64,000 nucleotides of DNA, from assembly GCA_027422505.1 (NCBI GenBank), contig JAPQWV010000123.1, forward strand, positions 1,502,501 through 1,566,500, in the 5' to 3' direction. Positions 21,653-31,849 of this stretch are shown here, one piece after another (the stretch's first letter is position 1; the number at the start of each line of letters is the position of its first letter). This stretch comes from Craterostigma plantagineum (Eukaryota > Streptophyta > Magnoliopsida > Lamiales > Linderniaceae). A program made the translations under genes and the position numbers. Below the pieces are notes generated by a model, which was given only the letters and a program-made list of their open reading frames with translations, made no database searches and had not been told where the DNA came from.

Positions 21653-23667
21653 GTGATAATCATGACTCTCACGAGCATTGTCTTTCAAGTTGCTGGTCAG
21701 TGGATAATACACGAGGACAATACGTCAAATTGGGTTCCCGATCCAAGTTGCCGGTGGCAATCAATCTTGGTCGACGACGGTTCATGCACGTTAGTGGATC
21801 TCACTAACGAGATATTGAATGCATTGTCGTTAAGCAACGACAATACCAAACTAAGGATAAGCTACATGCCTTGCATAGACTACAATTAGGTGCGCCCCAT
21901 CTACATCGAGAACGATTACGGGGTACGTGCGTACCTAGGTTTTGGTTGCCCACGATCAAGACCACCTCTTCACGTGGAACTTGAGTTATCCGTCATTACG
22001 TCACCGCCACATCAACCTCATGATAATGATTTCTCTGGTTTCGACGTCGGCCTTATAGCGCATTGCGCTACAAACGCTGAAATCCAACCATTTGAGGGTT
22101 TTCTCAGCACATTACAACCCTCCTTACCAAAGTAATGAAAGCAGTGGCTATATAGGCGATTACTCCGGAATGTGCGGCCAAGGATATGATAATGAGAACG
22201 AGCAAGTCGGACAGGACGACGAAAATGAGAACAATGAAGGTGCTATACATGATGATGATGATGACGATGATGATGACGATTTTGACGTCGATGAGCACGA
22301 CGACGCAACTGATGTGGCCGACGTTGTTGGAAAATTTCAGGGCTCCTAAAGACATCCCCGCTCCCAGTTCCATACAGTCGATGATGCTGAGCAGGGGAGT
22401 AGAAGTTTCATACTACAAGGCTTGGAGAGGAAAACAAATTGCGACCGACGAACTAGTTGGTAATAGGGACGCTTACTACGGTTTACTGCCGTCTTACTTA
22501 GATGCGGTGAGGCAAGCCAACGAGGACAGTATCACTGATTGGGAGATGGACGAAGACAATCTGTTCAAGTGCATGTTCTTGGCATACGGCGCATGCGTCA
22601 GAGGCTTTACGTTCATGAGGAAAGTTGTTTCTATCGACGCCACTTTTTTGAAGGGGAAGTATAAGGGACTCATGATGATTGCCACTGCGCAAGACGACGA
22701 TTTCCATCAATATCCTTTAGCACGGGGTGTTGCCGACGGGTCGGAGGGAACCGACCCATGGACGTGGTTTCTCTCGAGATTAAGACGTTTTGTTGCGGAT
22801 GGCGACGATCTCGTAATAATTTATGATCGGAACCCTGGAATCAAGAATGCAGTTCTGGCCATTTTCCCCGCGTTTCATGGTTTCTGTGCGTGGCACCTTC
22901 AACAAAACGTTAAGACGAGAATGAAGAAGAAAGGTGCTTGTCCAATCTTTTGGCGTGCCGCTACTGCCTACACGAAGAGCGAGTCCGACCGTCATTTTAG
23001 GCAGCTTGACGGAGAATATGCGGACGTGGCTACCTATCTTAACGAAGTCCCAAAGAAAACGTGGACACGAGCATATTGTCCTAGATCAAGATACAACATA
23101 ATGACGACCAACGGATCGGAGTCTATAAATGCAGCTCTACGTAAGGACAGAGAGCTTCCAATTATTTGACTGTTGGGCTCGATTCATCGACTAACATTAT
23201 CATGGTTCAGTAAGCATCGGCGATCTGCGGAAGCTTCAATCGCCTCGAACATGACTAGGTTTACGCCGAAGGTAGAGTCAATCATACGAGAGAATTTCAC
23301 CGAGTCGCAAAAATTTCATGTGTCGGAAGTCGGGTATCTAACATATAACGTGTACGGGCAGCATGTGAACGAGGTGGTCGATTTGGGGCTGCACACATGC
23401 ACGTGCATCATGTTTGACATCGATCGTATCCCATGTCCATATGCGATTGCAGCTTGTGGTTCTGCCCAAGTGCCGGTATATTCATTAGTGCACGATTATT
23501 ATACCTTGGAGATCTGGAAACTGGCATACGAAGGTACTATACGCCCGCTAACAGACCGCCTTGAAAGTACTATGGACATGTTGCAGCCTCGTGTTGGTTC
23601 ACAACGTGGACGACCCAGAAAAATAGGTTTCCTTCGACGGGTGAATTTGGTAGGAGATAACGTGTAA
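21653..23667 (+). pseudogene. MULE transposase (MURA type), interrupted
   Basis: This is the enzyme that would mobilise the element. The N-terminal part (21653-22135) has the start of a MuDR-type domain, broken by TAG at 21887-21889. An Asp-rich tract follows (22246-22290). After a frame change near 22335 the catalytic MULE domain reads well: YYKAWRGKQIA, VSIDATFLKGKYKGLMMIAT (first Asp), ARGVADGSEGTDPWTWFL, VIIYDRNPGIKNAVLAIFP (second Asp) and GFCAWHLQQNVKTRM. A TGA at 23167-23169 follows KDRELPII. Then comes the SWIM-type finger CTCIMFDIDRIPCPYAIAAC, in which Tyr stands where a His is expected. The zinc-binding segment normally between the MuDR and MULE domains is missing. A fragment of the same gene survives at 50953-51300. 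Confidence 0.9.
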
Positions 23668-23689
23668 TATGTAGTTTTCGTATTCAGAG

Positions 23690-25000
23690 TGGCTTATACG
23701 TCGCCATTTGTGTTATGTTATGTAAGGTTGTGTTACGCGAGCTTTTGCGTGAATATGGAAGTAGAAAACCCTTATGCACAAATGCGCAGGGGACCGCATC
23801 GCATATGCAGAGAATCCCGCACGGACGCGCTTGTGGTTCCCGCCGGGTCACCTGTTCCTTGCGCGCAGGGAGGGGCGCGTTATTCCCATCGGACCCAAAC
23901 ATTAAAGGGAGGGGACCTTCCGATTAGCACATGGTACCCCGCACATTAGGGTTGGTCACGTTCGCTTACTAAATGGGTCCAATAATTGTTCAATTATTGA
24001 TGAAAAGTGATATGTAGCAGTGCTTTATTTATTGGTGAAAAGTGACATGTAAGAGCAGTGTCATTATACAGTTCATCAGAGACAGATGACTTGACATTTG
24101 ATTTCCGATTTGGGGCTTTTGTCCCCTGCGAAAATCTAATATTATTAAATTCGTTAATAAGATAAAATTGTCCCCTGCGAAAATCTAATATTATTAAATT
24201 CGTTAATAAGATAGTAATTAATATAAAAATTAAAAAATTCGTTAGTATGGGTTATATTTTTTATATGAATTATATTTATACTAACTATAATATTAAAATT
24301 ATATTATTTATCTATAAGATTAAATCGTATTTTTTATTCAAGAGGGAGTGTGAATAGTAACCCCATTTAGAAAATTACGGTACGAATATGGAAATAGAAA
24401 ATCCTTATTCACAGATGCGCAGGGGTCCGCATCGCATATGCAGCGAAGCCCACACGGATGTGCATGAGACCCCGGCGCATCTTTGCGGTTCCCGCCGGGT
24501 CCCCTTCCCATAACGTGAAGGTCCCCTGAGATTAAGGTTTGGGTCCCATGATAGTAATGCGGGGGTCTCATGAGTCTTGCGTGCAGTGAGGGCACGTTAC
24601 GAGCAAGGGACCCAAACCTTAAAGGCAGGGGACCTGCCGATTACCACATGGTACTCGCACATTAGGGTTAGTGATGTTCGCTTATTGAGTGGGACCAATA
24701 ATTGCTCAATTATTGGTCAAAAGTGACATGTCAGAGCAGTGTCCCCATTTATTGGTCAAAAGTTGTCAGAGCAGTGTTACTATACAGTATGTACAAGACA
24801 GATGACTTGACATTTTATTCCCGATTTGCTTGAAATGTTGTGAAAATCTAATATATTATTAAATTCCTTAATAAGATAAAAATTAATAAAAATTAAGTGT
24901 GCGTAAAAAAAATAAAATAAAATAACCACTCGATTAACAATATCTAACACCAAGTTTAGAAAAAAAGAAAATATATTTTACAACATGTATTTCAAGTCCT
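23690..25000. repeat. Direct duplication of about 650 bp behind the transposase, with GGGGACCC blocks
   Basis: Two successive copies (about 23690-24350 and 24365-25000) run in the same order: AAAACCCTTATGCACA/AAAATCCTTATTCACA, a GGGGACCC block (23785-23945; 24418-24655), GCACATTAGGGTT, CAATTATTG, AGAGCAGTGT and CAGATGACTTGACATTT. Copy 2 of the MULE has only one (51475-51960). A smaller ~48-bp tandem (TCCCCTGCGAAAATCTAATA) lies at 24122-24215. No gene is seen. Confidence 0.75.
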
Positions 25001-25998
25001 ACGATCACTGACATGAATCTAGTAAGAGAGCACACGGAGAAAACATACTCATGTTTGTGATTTATGTAGGCTGTAACAATCTTATAAACTGAACGTAATT
25101 CTTATGATTATCTCCAATTTCTTTGTTCTGTGCTATTTTATGATGACTTTATATTTTGTAGTCTAAGATAAACAAAGTATAAATACACTCAGTTAATCGC
25201 TTACTTCCATGAATTAACATTGCAAAAATCGCACATGAATATAGGGGACCCACATTTTTTGGACAGCGGACCCACTCTTCAAAACAGGGACCCGCGCATA
25301 TTGCATAGTCCCCACACTGAGATGTCCGGGTCCGCGTGGTCCCGTCAAAATTGTCCGCCTGTCATTGCCAGGTCCCGACTGGTCCCTTCGAGATTTAAGC
25401 AGAAGATCCGCACGTAAAGGTCACGGGACCTGTGCGTTATAAGCATGGATCGAACGCTTGTATTCAGGGGACCCGCTAAGGGAGCGTTCATAGATAACAC
25501 AGAAAACTTAATATGAAAAAAGTTAAGTTATGTCAAATCACTGCCATTCGCGTTATTTTTATGTCAACTCACACATCACTCTCACTGACAAAAAGTTGGA
25601 AAACACTGACAAAATCACCTCTCACAATTTCTAAACCCTAAATTGATATCAAACACACGTAAAGTTAATACTTCTATCAAATAACTAAAATTAAATTAAA
25701 CAGAGATCACAAACAACACATCAACATTTATTCAACAACAGAAGAAAACTAGAAAGATGTCAAATCACTTAAAATTCAGTTCTTTTTATTTTTACGTCAA
25801 ATCACACATCAGTCTCACTGACAAAAAGTTGGAAAACACAGAGAAACTCAATCTTTTACAATTCTAAATCCTAAATTCATATCCAACAAACGATGAGTTA
25901 ATATCAAACAAGTAAAATTAAAATACAACGGAGAAATTCAACAACACATGAAATAGTTCGTGAACACATGAAATTTTAATCAACAAAAAAAGGGTTTA
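25001..25998. other. AT-rich spacer with a GGGGACCC block
   Basis: A short GGGGACCC-type block (25235-25490) lies in AT-rich sequence; the rest is homologous to 51960-52800 in copy 2. TGTCAAATCACTTAAAATTC and TCACACATCA-like phrases recur near 25540 and 25770, which points to another internal duplication. No coding region is recognised. Confidence 0.6.
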
Positions 25999-28900
25999 CT
26001 AAAAACTGTCGCAATCATTATTGAAAATAGAAGATGCGAGGTATTTTCTGAACTCCTTCATATGAGTTTGATTGAGGCGGGAGACGTCGTCCTTCTTCAT
26101 CATAAGCGACATTGCCGCCCGCAACATCGCCACGCCATCTTCTCCCCTGAAAATCATATCGAAAAAGACACTTATTTTTAAACACGACGACAAAGTAATA
26201 AAACGCATCATTCATGAAAGCTTACTGATTTTGTCTCCTGAAGTCGGGACACCACTTAGCCGGCCAGCTCTTGCCCTTGCTAGGCATGCGTTTTATCAGC
26301 CCCAGGTCCTTGAAAATAGTCGGAATTACGATCAGAAGTTTGTTGACGTCATCAGCGATAAAGCGCCACTCGAAGCCAGGAGGCGCATCGGAGTCGTAAA
26401 TCGTGAACTCCTTTTCCCGCACATCAACAACGAACAACACCCATCGGCCTGACGTACGCATGGGGATGGCAACTTTGGTCGTTAGATCCCACGACCTGCA
26501 TTTCCAATCTTCGTCCTCCCCCCTCGCGAACGGGAGCAATCTCTTGAAGGCTTTCCCACACGGCTTCCCGAGTATGTTTAGCACCACTCGGTCGTCGACG
26601 AGCATCTTAAATGTATGGGGCATGTACGCGACTTTGCTCGCAACCGATTTGCTAAATTTCTGCATGTGTTCGATCCCAGCGAGGCATTCATCGACATGCT
26701 GCAATAAAAGCAAACCGGTTTTCAACACATTCAAGTAAGGTGACGAAAGGTATTTGGTAAATTTATATACGTACCATCTCATCGAGTGGAATACCCTCAG
26801 TCGCAAGGTACAGGAGCCATCTAGGGTCGTGTTCTTTTAGGTTCCCTGGGACTTTCATGCCGGTAATCCGTAAAGCTGTTTTTAGCTGACTTTCGACTTT
26901 TGGCCACAAGTTATGGGCCTTGAACTGGATATGCCGCTCGAACGCCGAAAGCTTTGGTGCTTTGACTGTATTCGTCGTGGGGAAATCGGTGAACGGCGTC
27001 GTGGTGTACCAAGATGGCTTCTTTGTCCGCTCAGGGGTGGGTCTTCTCTCTGACGACGCCTTTTCCTTTGTCGGCCGCTTGGACAGAAACCGAAGCCTCG
27101 GCGTGCGTCTCCAACTGAGGGACGTCCTGTAGCAGCTCGGCGTGCGTCTCGAACTGGGCGTGGTCCTCTAGAGGCTCGTCCATGGTCTCGAACTGATCAA
27201 CGTGGTCCTCTTGAGCCTCTATGTCCGTCGCTACCTCGCGAACCCCGAGACCATAAGCGCACCTCCACGACGATGGGTCGACCACCTCTTCTCTTCTCTC
27301 TTCGTCTTCATCGGACCGATCCTGTTTGACATATCCAGCGTAACAATTTTGCGCTCATTCAGACGGACTGTGACCGTCCCATGCCTCCTGGCTCGGAATA
27401 TAGCCATTCGATCCCATGTACGATGTGTTCCTCCATCTCTCATCGTAATCTAGAAATTCGAAAATAACTATAAATTATTTTTAACGTCCTTAAGTATAAA
27501 AACTTACCAAACTCGGGCTGTGTAGCGTGCAATCCACCACCAAACTCGGGCTGTGAAGCGTGCGATCCACCAGGAAACTCGTTTGGATCGACATCTACAT
27601 CGTAAATAGTAACTGATAAGTAATCTACGCAACTAATTAAAAAATTAAGTATAAATAAATAACTTACTATAACGAGCTTCGGTAGGCGGAGTGCGAGACC
27701 CGTGATAAAATCTGCTCGCCAAACCCTGAACAGAGTTCCCCAACTCCCTGAGGCTGTCGGCCCACGATCGCATTTCCATCCAATGTTCCTCGTACGCATC
27801 CTACCTTCTCTCGTTCGTCGACCACCGTCGACCCTCTTCTTCTTGAAACTGATGCAATTGCGTGACAAGTTGGTCGAATCGCCCAAACAAGTTGGTGAAG
27901 TTTTTGTCCATACGACTTTGCCATTCATCGAAGCGTGGACCCGAGGCAAAACCATGACCACTTGATCGACCGGTCTCCGGTGTTCATGAAAGGCGTGCTC
28001 GTGCGGAGGTTCGGGGATGTCGTGCGGATGTTCGGGGATATGGCCGTGATGCAACATCATATCGGTGTCGCGTCGGGCACTGCTCTCGATCTGGGCGATG
28101 GTCTCAGGCACCAAATTCTGCCGGCTAGAACCCTCACCGCGATGGCGGTGGCCGCGGGAGCACCTAACCTCCACTCCATGCAGGAGTAGAAAGGTCACAC
28201 GATCGAATAGGTCGTGTGCCGGCCCAACGTCGAAGACGCTGTCCCTATAGTACGCCGCCTCCAGCTCGTCCGCTGACGGCACTATTAACCCTAGTACATG
28301 GAACTTGTCAGCGGCCTCTGCGATGCTCTTCAATTTCGGGCATCCCTTACGAGGCCACTCCTTCGTCCGCCACCTGAGCATGCGTGGCGTGAAATCTTCT
28401 TCTTTGCGCACTGCATAGGTGTCTGCAATGCCCAGGATGTACTCATAAGCTAGTATCTGAATACAAATAACACAAAAATATTAGTAATTACTTATATGTA
28501 AAAACAAGGTATGCAAAGAAGCTTAATAATAAATCACCTGAAGTGGATGAACGAACCCACTTATCAGCCACTCCCGTGGGTTCTCCCGTAGATTTTTCTT
28601 CACAGCGCGCATGACCTCCTTGAAAGCCTCGCTGCTCCAAGGATACTCTGAGAAAGCAAACCGGTCTTCAGCGAGGTGAAGGACCCAGGAACACACGACG
28701 GTGTCCTTCTTGGACTTTCGAGGCAGCAACACCGCGGTGGCGAAGTAGACATCCACCAACTTGAGCTTCTTTTCGTACACACGTTCCTCGTCGCCAGACA
28801 ACTCCTCCAACGCCTGCTTGACGTTCGACAGGCGAATTGTTGAACTAGCGCCAAAATGCCTCCTCGTGAATGCTTCGACGCGGTTCATCGCCGGTATCGC

Positions 28901-29215
28901 GGCTGCGAACTTGAGGCCGGTGATTAGGCAATACTCCGATTTTGAAAATCGAAGTGGTTTTTTGCCAACAACCATCCACAGCTCTTCGCGGGTGTGCAGC
29001 GCCGCCTGCCTCTGGATAAGGTACCACAACAACTGAATCGAGAGGTTAAAGTCCGGCTCGGCCATGACAAGGCGGCCGAACGGACTGTGGGCACAATAAA
29101 GGGCCAACTCCTCATCGTTAAGGCACTGTCTTATCAGCTGGCTGGCCTCGCCATATAGCGAGGTCACCATAGGACGACAATCAGGAACTTGTGTGTCCAA
29201 CTGCGTCTTCATCAC
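25999..29215 (-). pseudogene. MULE passenger gene B: DUF1985 domain plus C48-like domain lacking active-site residues
   Basis: The gene runs from 29215 down. The DUF1985-like exon (29215-28523) is fully open: SPFGRLVMAEPDFNLSIQLL, LRFSKSEYCLITGLKF, EDRFAFSEYPWS and REWLISGFVHPLQ. The next exon (about 28456-27670) has FTPRMLRWRTKEWPRKGCPK and a His/Pro-rich end, with a frame change near 27960. Short exons (27585-27515, with a doubled SQPEFGG unit) and an acidic exon (27443-26790, one TGA near 27360) follow. The C48-like part (26760-26222 and 26155-25999) shows WVLFVVDVREKEFTIYDSDA and ends in QNQ, intron, GEDGVAML. Arg stands where the catalytic His is expected (SGRWVL) and Asp at the Cys position (GEDG). 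A leader exon lies at about 29800-29830, with ATA where gene A has ATG. B is the inverted paralogue of A. Confidence 0.75.
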
Positions 29216-29289
29216 AACCTAATTTATACGTAAAACACAGTTTAGCCATTGCTTGGTATGAATATTGAAAATCGAAAACCCTTATGCAC

Positions 29290-29715
29290 ATATGGCCAGG
29301 GGACCGCATCGCATATGCTGACAATCAAGCACAGATGCGACTGAGACCCCTGCGCATGAGCAGGGGACCTGTGCGTATCTTCACGGGATCTGTGTCTATT
29401 TTCACGGGACCTGTGCGTTCACGGGACCCGCCCATAAAATGATGGACTAGGCAAGGGTCCCCTGGCTATAAGCGCGGGTCCCTTGATTTTACGTGTGGGT
29501 CCCCTGATCGTAGCGCGCGGGTCCCGTGTTGTTCTTCACAGGCGCAAGGTCACGAGACCCACGCGCTACGACCAGGGAATCCGCTCGTTATAACCAGGGT
29601 ACCACGCTTATACGCAGTGGACCCGTGCTGGGACCATCATTTTATGGGCGGGTCCCGTGAAAATGGGCATGTTCAGTTCAATTCTAAGCACGGTCCTATG
29701 CTTATCAGCACGGGT
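29290..29715. repeat. GGGGACCC/GGGTCCCC repeat block at the start of gene B
   Basis: About 20 degenerate units such as GGGACCTGTGCG, GGGTCCCTTGATTTTACG and GGGACCCGTGC. The block is the inverted counterpart of block 1 (18120-18570) and again lies between the leader exon and the DUF1985 exon. Confidence 0.8.
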
Positions 29716-30202
29716 CCGCACCGAATTAGGGTTTGCTGCGTTAAATTGACATAGACGCAGAGTAGAAAAAAAATACCTTCTCGGTGTTCGCGTTGATTGC
29801 TATTGTTGATTTACGCTCTAGGACTGGGTTTTAGTTACAGAGAATAGTTGGACTTGCAGAGAAACGATTTGTTCGACGTTTTGTGTGCAGGAACGAAAAA
29901 TGATTGAGTTGAATTGAAAGTTAAAGTGGTGGTTTTGAAATGCTTTTTTTCTTTTACTGTTCCAACACGGGTCGGTTACTTACAGTTTAACCTGAAAACC
30001 CTTAATTTAATACCCCTTTTATGTTGATTACATAACTAACCTAATTAAATTAAATTAAACATCATAGCACTATCTATATTTTTTAAGGGAACTAAATATT
30101 ATATTATAAAACATAGTTAATTTAAAATACAGTACTAGTTAGATTGTCAGGGTCACGTACAATCAATAATAGTATCTTGATAAAATTATTAAATAATTTA
30201 TT
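29716..30202. other. Inverted arm end and AT-rich spacer
   Basis: 29716-29990 is the reverse complement (diverged) of 17780-18120, including the leader exon at 29800-29830 and the CTGTTCCAACACGGGTC stretch. 30000-30200 is AT-rich, with no inverted partner and no gene seen. Confidence 0.6.
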
Positions 30203-30583
30203 CTACCCTTCTCGCCCTTCTCCACCAACCGGAGCTGGGTCGACATCCTTCTGCACGGCGTCGTTCCGGAAAACCTCGATCCAACCTGGGCCTACAATCA
30301 CTTCGCTCTCAGCCTCGTCGTCGTCGTTTCGGACAGCCTCGGGTGCTTGTCCTTCGATCACTTTGCTCTTACCATCGTCGTCGTCGCCGTCGACCTCGAG
30401 AGCATCGTCGTCGCCGTTTAGGAATCTGCCGATCTCTCTCACGATCCACACCCTCCTTTGGGAGAGGTCGACGCCGAGGTCGGCCTCTAGACCGCAGCGG
30501 ACGGCGGCGGCCGTGGTAGTCCGGAGGTCCGAGTGATGGACGATTTCGTGGAAGCGGGCGACGATTTGGGCGTCCGTCAGCAT
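30203..30583 (-). CDS. DEK_C-domain protein carried by the MULE, about 126 aa
   Basis: The first ATG of the open frame is at 30583-30581, giving MLTDAQIVARFHEIVHHSDL and onward to TAG at 30205-30203. Residues 1-60 match the DEK C-terminal domain: helix, SDLRTTTAAAVRCGLEADLG, then VDLSQRRVWIVREIGRFL. This small DNA-binding helical fold is found in DEK proteins and at the N-terminus of plant SWIB/MDM2 proteins. The rest is acidic (DDDDGKSK, NDDDEAESE) and ends in Gly/Glu. It looks like a captured piece of a host chromatin gene, intact in this copy and broken in copy 2 (56844-57225). Whether it is expressed is unknown; a DNA-binding or chromatin role is inference from the domain. Confidence 0.65.
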   Translation of the reverse strand: MLTDAQIVARFHEIVHHSDLRTTTAAAVRCGLEADLGVDLSQRRVWIVREIGRFLNGDDDALEVDGDDDDGKSKVIEGQAPEAVRNDDDEAESEVIVGPGWIEVFRNDAVQKDVDPAPVGGEGREG

Positions 30584-30689
30584 TCTTCCTGTTTTGTTTT
30601 TGGGATTATTTAACAATGTTAGATGCTGTGTGTTTGATAAATCCAAGCCTTATATAGCTTGCAAAACTCCGTAAGAGCTTCCCAAAACC

Positions 30690-31050
30690 CTAAGATATAG
30701 CGTGGGACCAAGCTCTAGTACACGGGACCCAAGCTCTAGTGCGCGGGACCCAAGCTCTTGTGCACGGGACCCAAGCTCTAGTGCATGAAGCATGCGCAGG
30801 TCCCCTGTTTTTACGCGCAGGTACCCTGCATTTATGCGCGGGTCCCATAATCTAATGGGCCTGCACTAATGTGCGGGGACAATGCACTGATGCGCGGGGC
30901 CCATGAATTTATGAGTGGGTCCCGTGAAGTTATGTGCGGGTCCCGTGAATTTATTCGCCGCACTAATGTGCGGGACTCCTGCTTTAATGTGGGGTCCGAC
31001 GATGTAACGCGCGGGTTGCATGCTTTCAAGCAGGGTCCCCGGATCAACTG
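30690..31050. repeat. GGGGACCC-type repeat block behind the DEK_C gene
   Basis: It begins with four close units of CGGGACCCAAGCTCTAGTGCA at 30701-30785 (about 20 bp apart) and continues with GGGTCCCATGAATTTATG-type units. It borders the last gene cassette before the right end of the element. Confidence 0.8.
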
Positions 31051-31529
31051 GAAGTAAAAACAATGAGCATGTTCGGCCTTCCAAACCGGAATTTCCGAAG
31101 CTTTGAGAACCCATTGGAAGGGTTTAGGACTGGGAGTTACAGATTTAGATGGTTATATTCAAAATACGACCCGGAAAAATACTTACAGCGTGAGGTTTGA
31201 ATCTTTCGTTCGTCGAGGACTTTCCAGTTTCCTTCGCCTGTGGAGAAGCGCGATATGAGGTCGGAGAATTTCTCTTAAGGACAAGGACGAAGAAGAAGAA
31301 TAATTCGGTGAGGTGGAATGAATGCTTTCTGCTGCAAAATGGACGTGCAGCTTTTAATTCATTACAGGCGTTGTGTTTTATTTTTGTTTTTCTTTTTTTT
31401 TTATTAATAATAAGGGATTACGAGAAGATGATTAAGTGTTAATTAAAAAGAGTGCTATTGACAAAAAAAAGTCAAGAGTGCTATTTTTTTAAACTTGACC
31501 GCGTCAAAGGCCATTTTTTAAAAAGACCC
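31051..31529. other. Right terminal region of MULE copy 1
   Basis: It holds the inverted partner of 21560-21640 (31310-31375) and the terminal repeat with GAGTGCTATT occurring twice (31451 and 31478). It ends at AAAAAGACCC before the target duplication at 31530. No convincing gene. Confidence 0.6.
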
Positions 31530-31849
31530 CAGTTTATATATGCTTGTAGTTTTTCTTTTTTCTGGTTTTGGCATTTTTTATCAGTCGGGATTTTTAAGTA
31601 AATAGCCTTTGAGTTGGTTATCTTTTAAAAAAGAGTAAATTATGATTCAGGCCCTTTTAAGCAACTTTCGTTTGAATTCAGGCCCTCTTACTTTAAATTT
31701 CAGTTTAAAAGACCCATCTCAAGTTTGTATTAGAGTTAAGGACCCATTCGTGGTAAAAAGACCCATTTTCCCTCGACTGTTGCAAAAAATTATATATTTG
31801 TACCATCATCCTCACGTCAAAGGTTTTGTCATCGACGATTCTTCCTACA

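Larger units (their letters stand above)
12793..31529 (+). mobile_element. Giant Mutator-like element, copy 1 (contains a copia insertion)
   Basis: The 9-bp target duplication CAGTTTATA lies at 12784-12792 and 31530-31538. The element starts GGATTTTT and ends with its imperfect inverse AAAAAGACCC. About 55 bp at each end form a diverged terminal inverted repeat; compare TTTTAAAAAATAGCAC at 12834-12849 with the reverse complement of 31470-31495. Without the copia element it is about 13.9 kb. Contents in order: DUF1985+Ulp1 gene A (plus), MURA-type transposase (plus), DUF1985+C48-like gene B (minus) and DEK_C gene (minus). Genes A and B lie in long inverted arms (about 17780-19950 against 29990-27440). 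A 9-bp duplication, a MULE transposase and Ulp1-like passengers together identify a MULE of the DUF1985/Ulp1 (Kaonashi-like) kind. The transposase is broken, so this copy is not autonomous. Confidence 0.85.

Noticed and set aside
22246..22290. Asp-rich tract as a functional acidic domain
   Set aside because: A GAT/GAC microsatellite in a broken part of the transposase; it reads as Met-rich in the neighbouring frame that leads into the catalytic domain.
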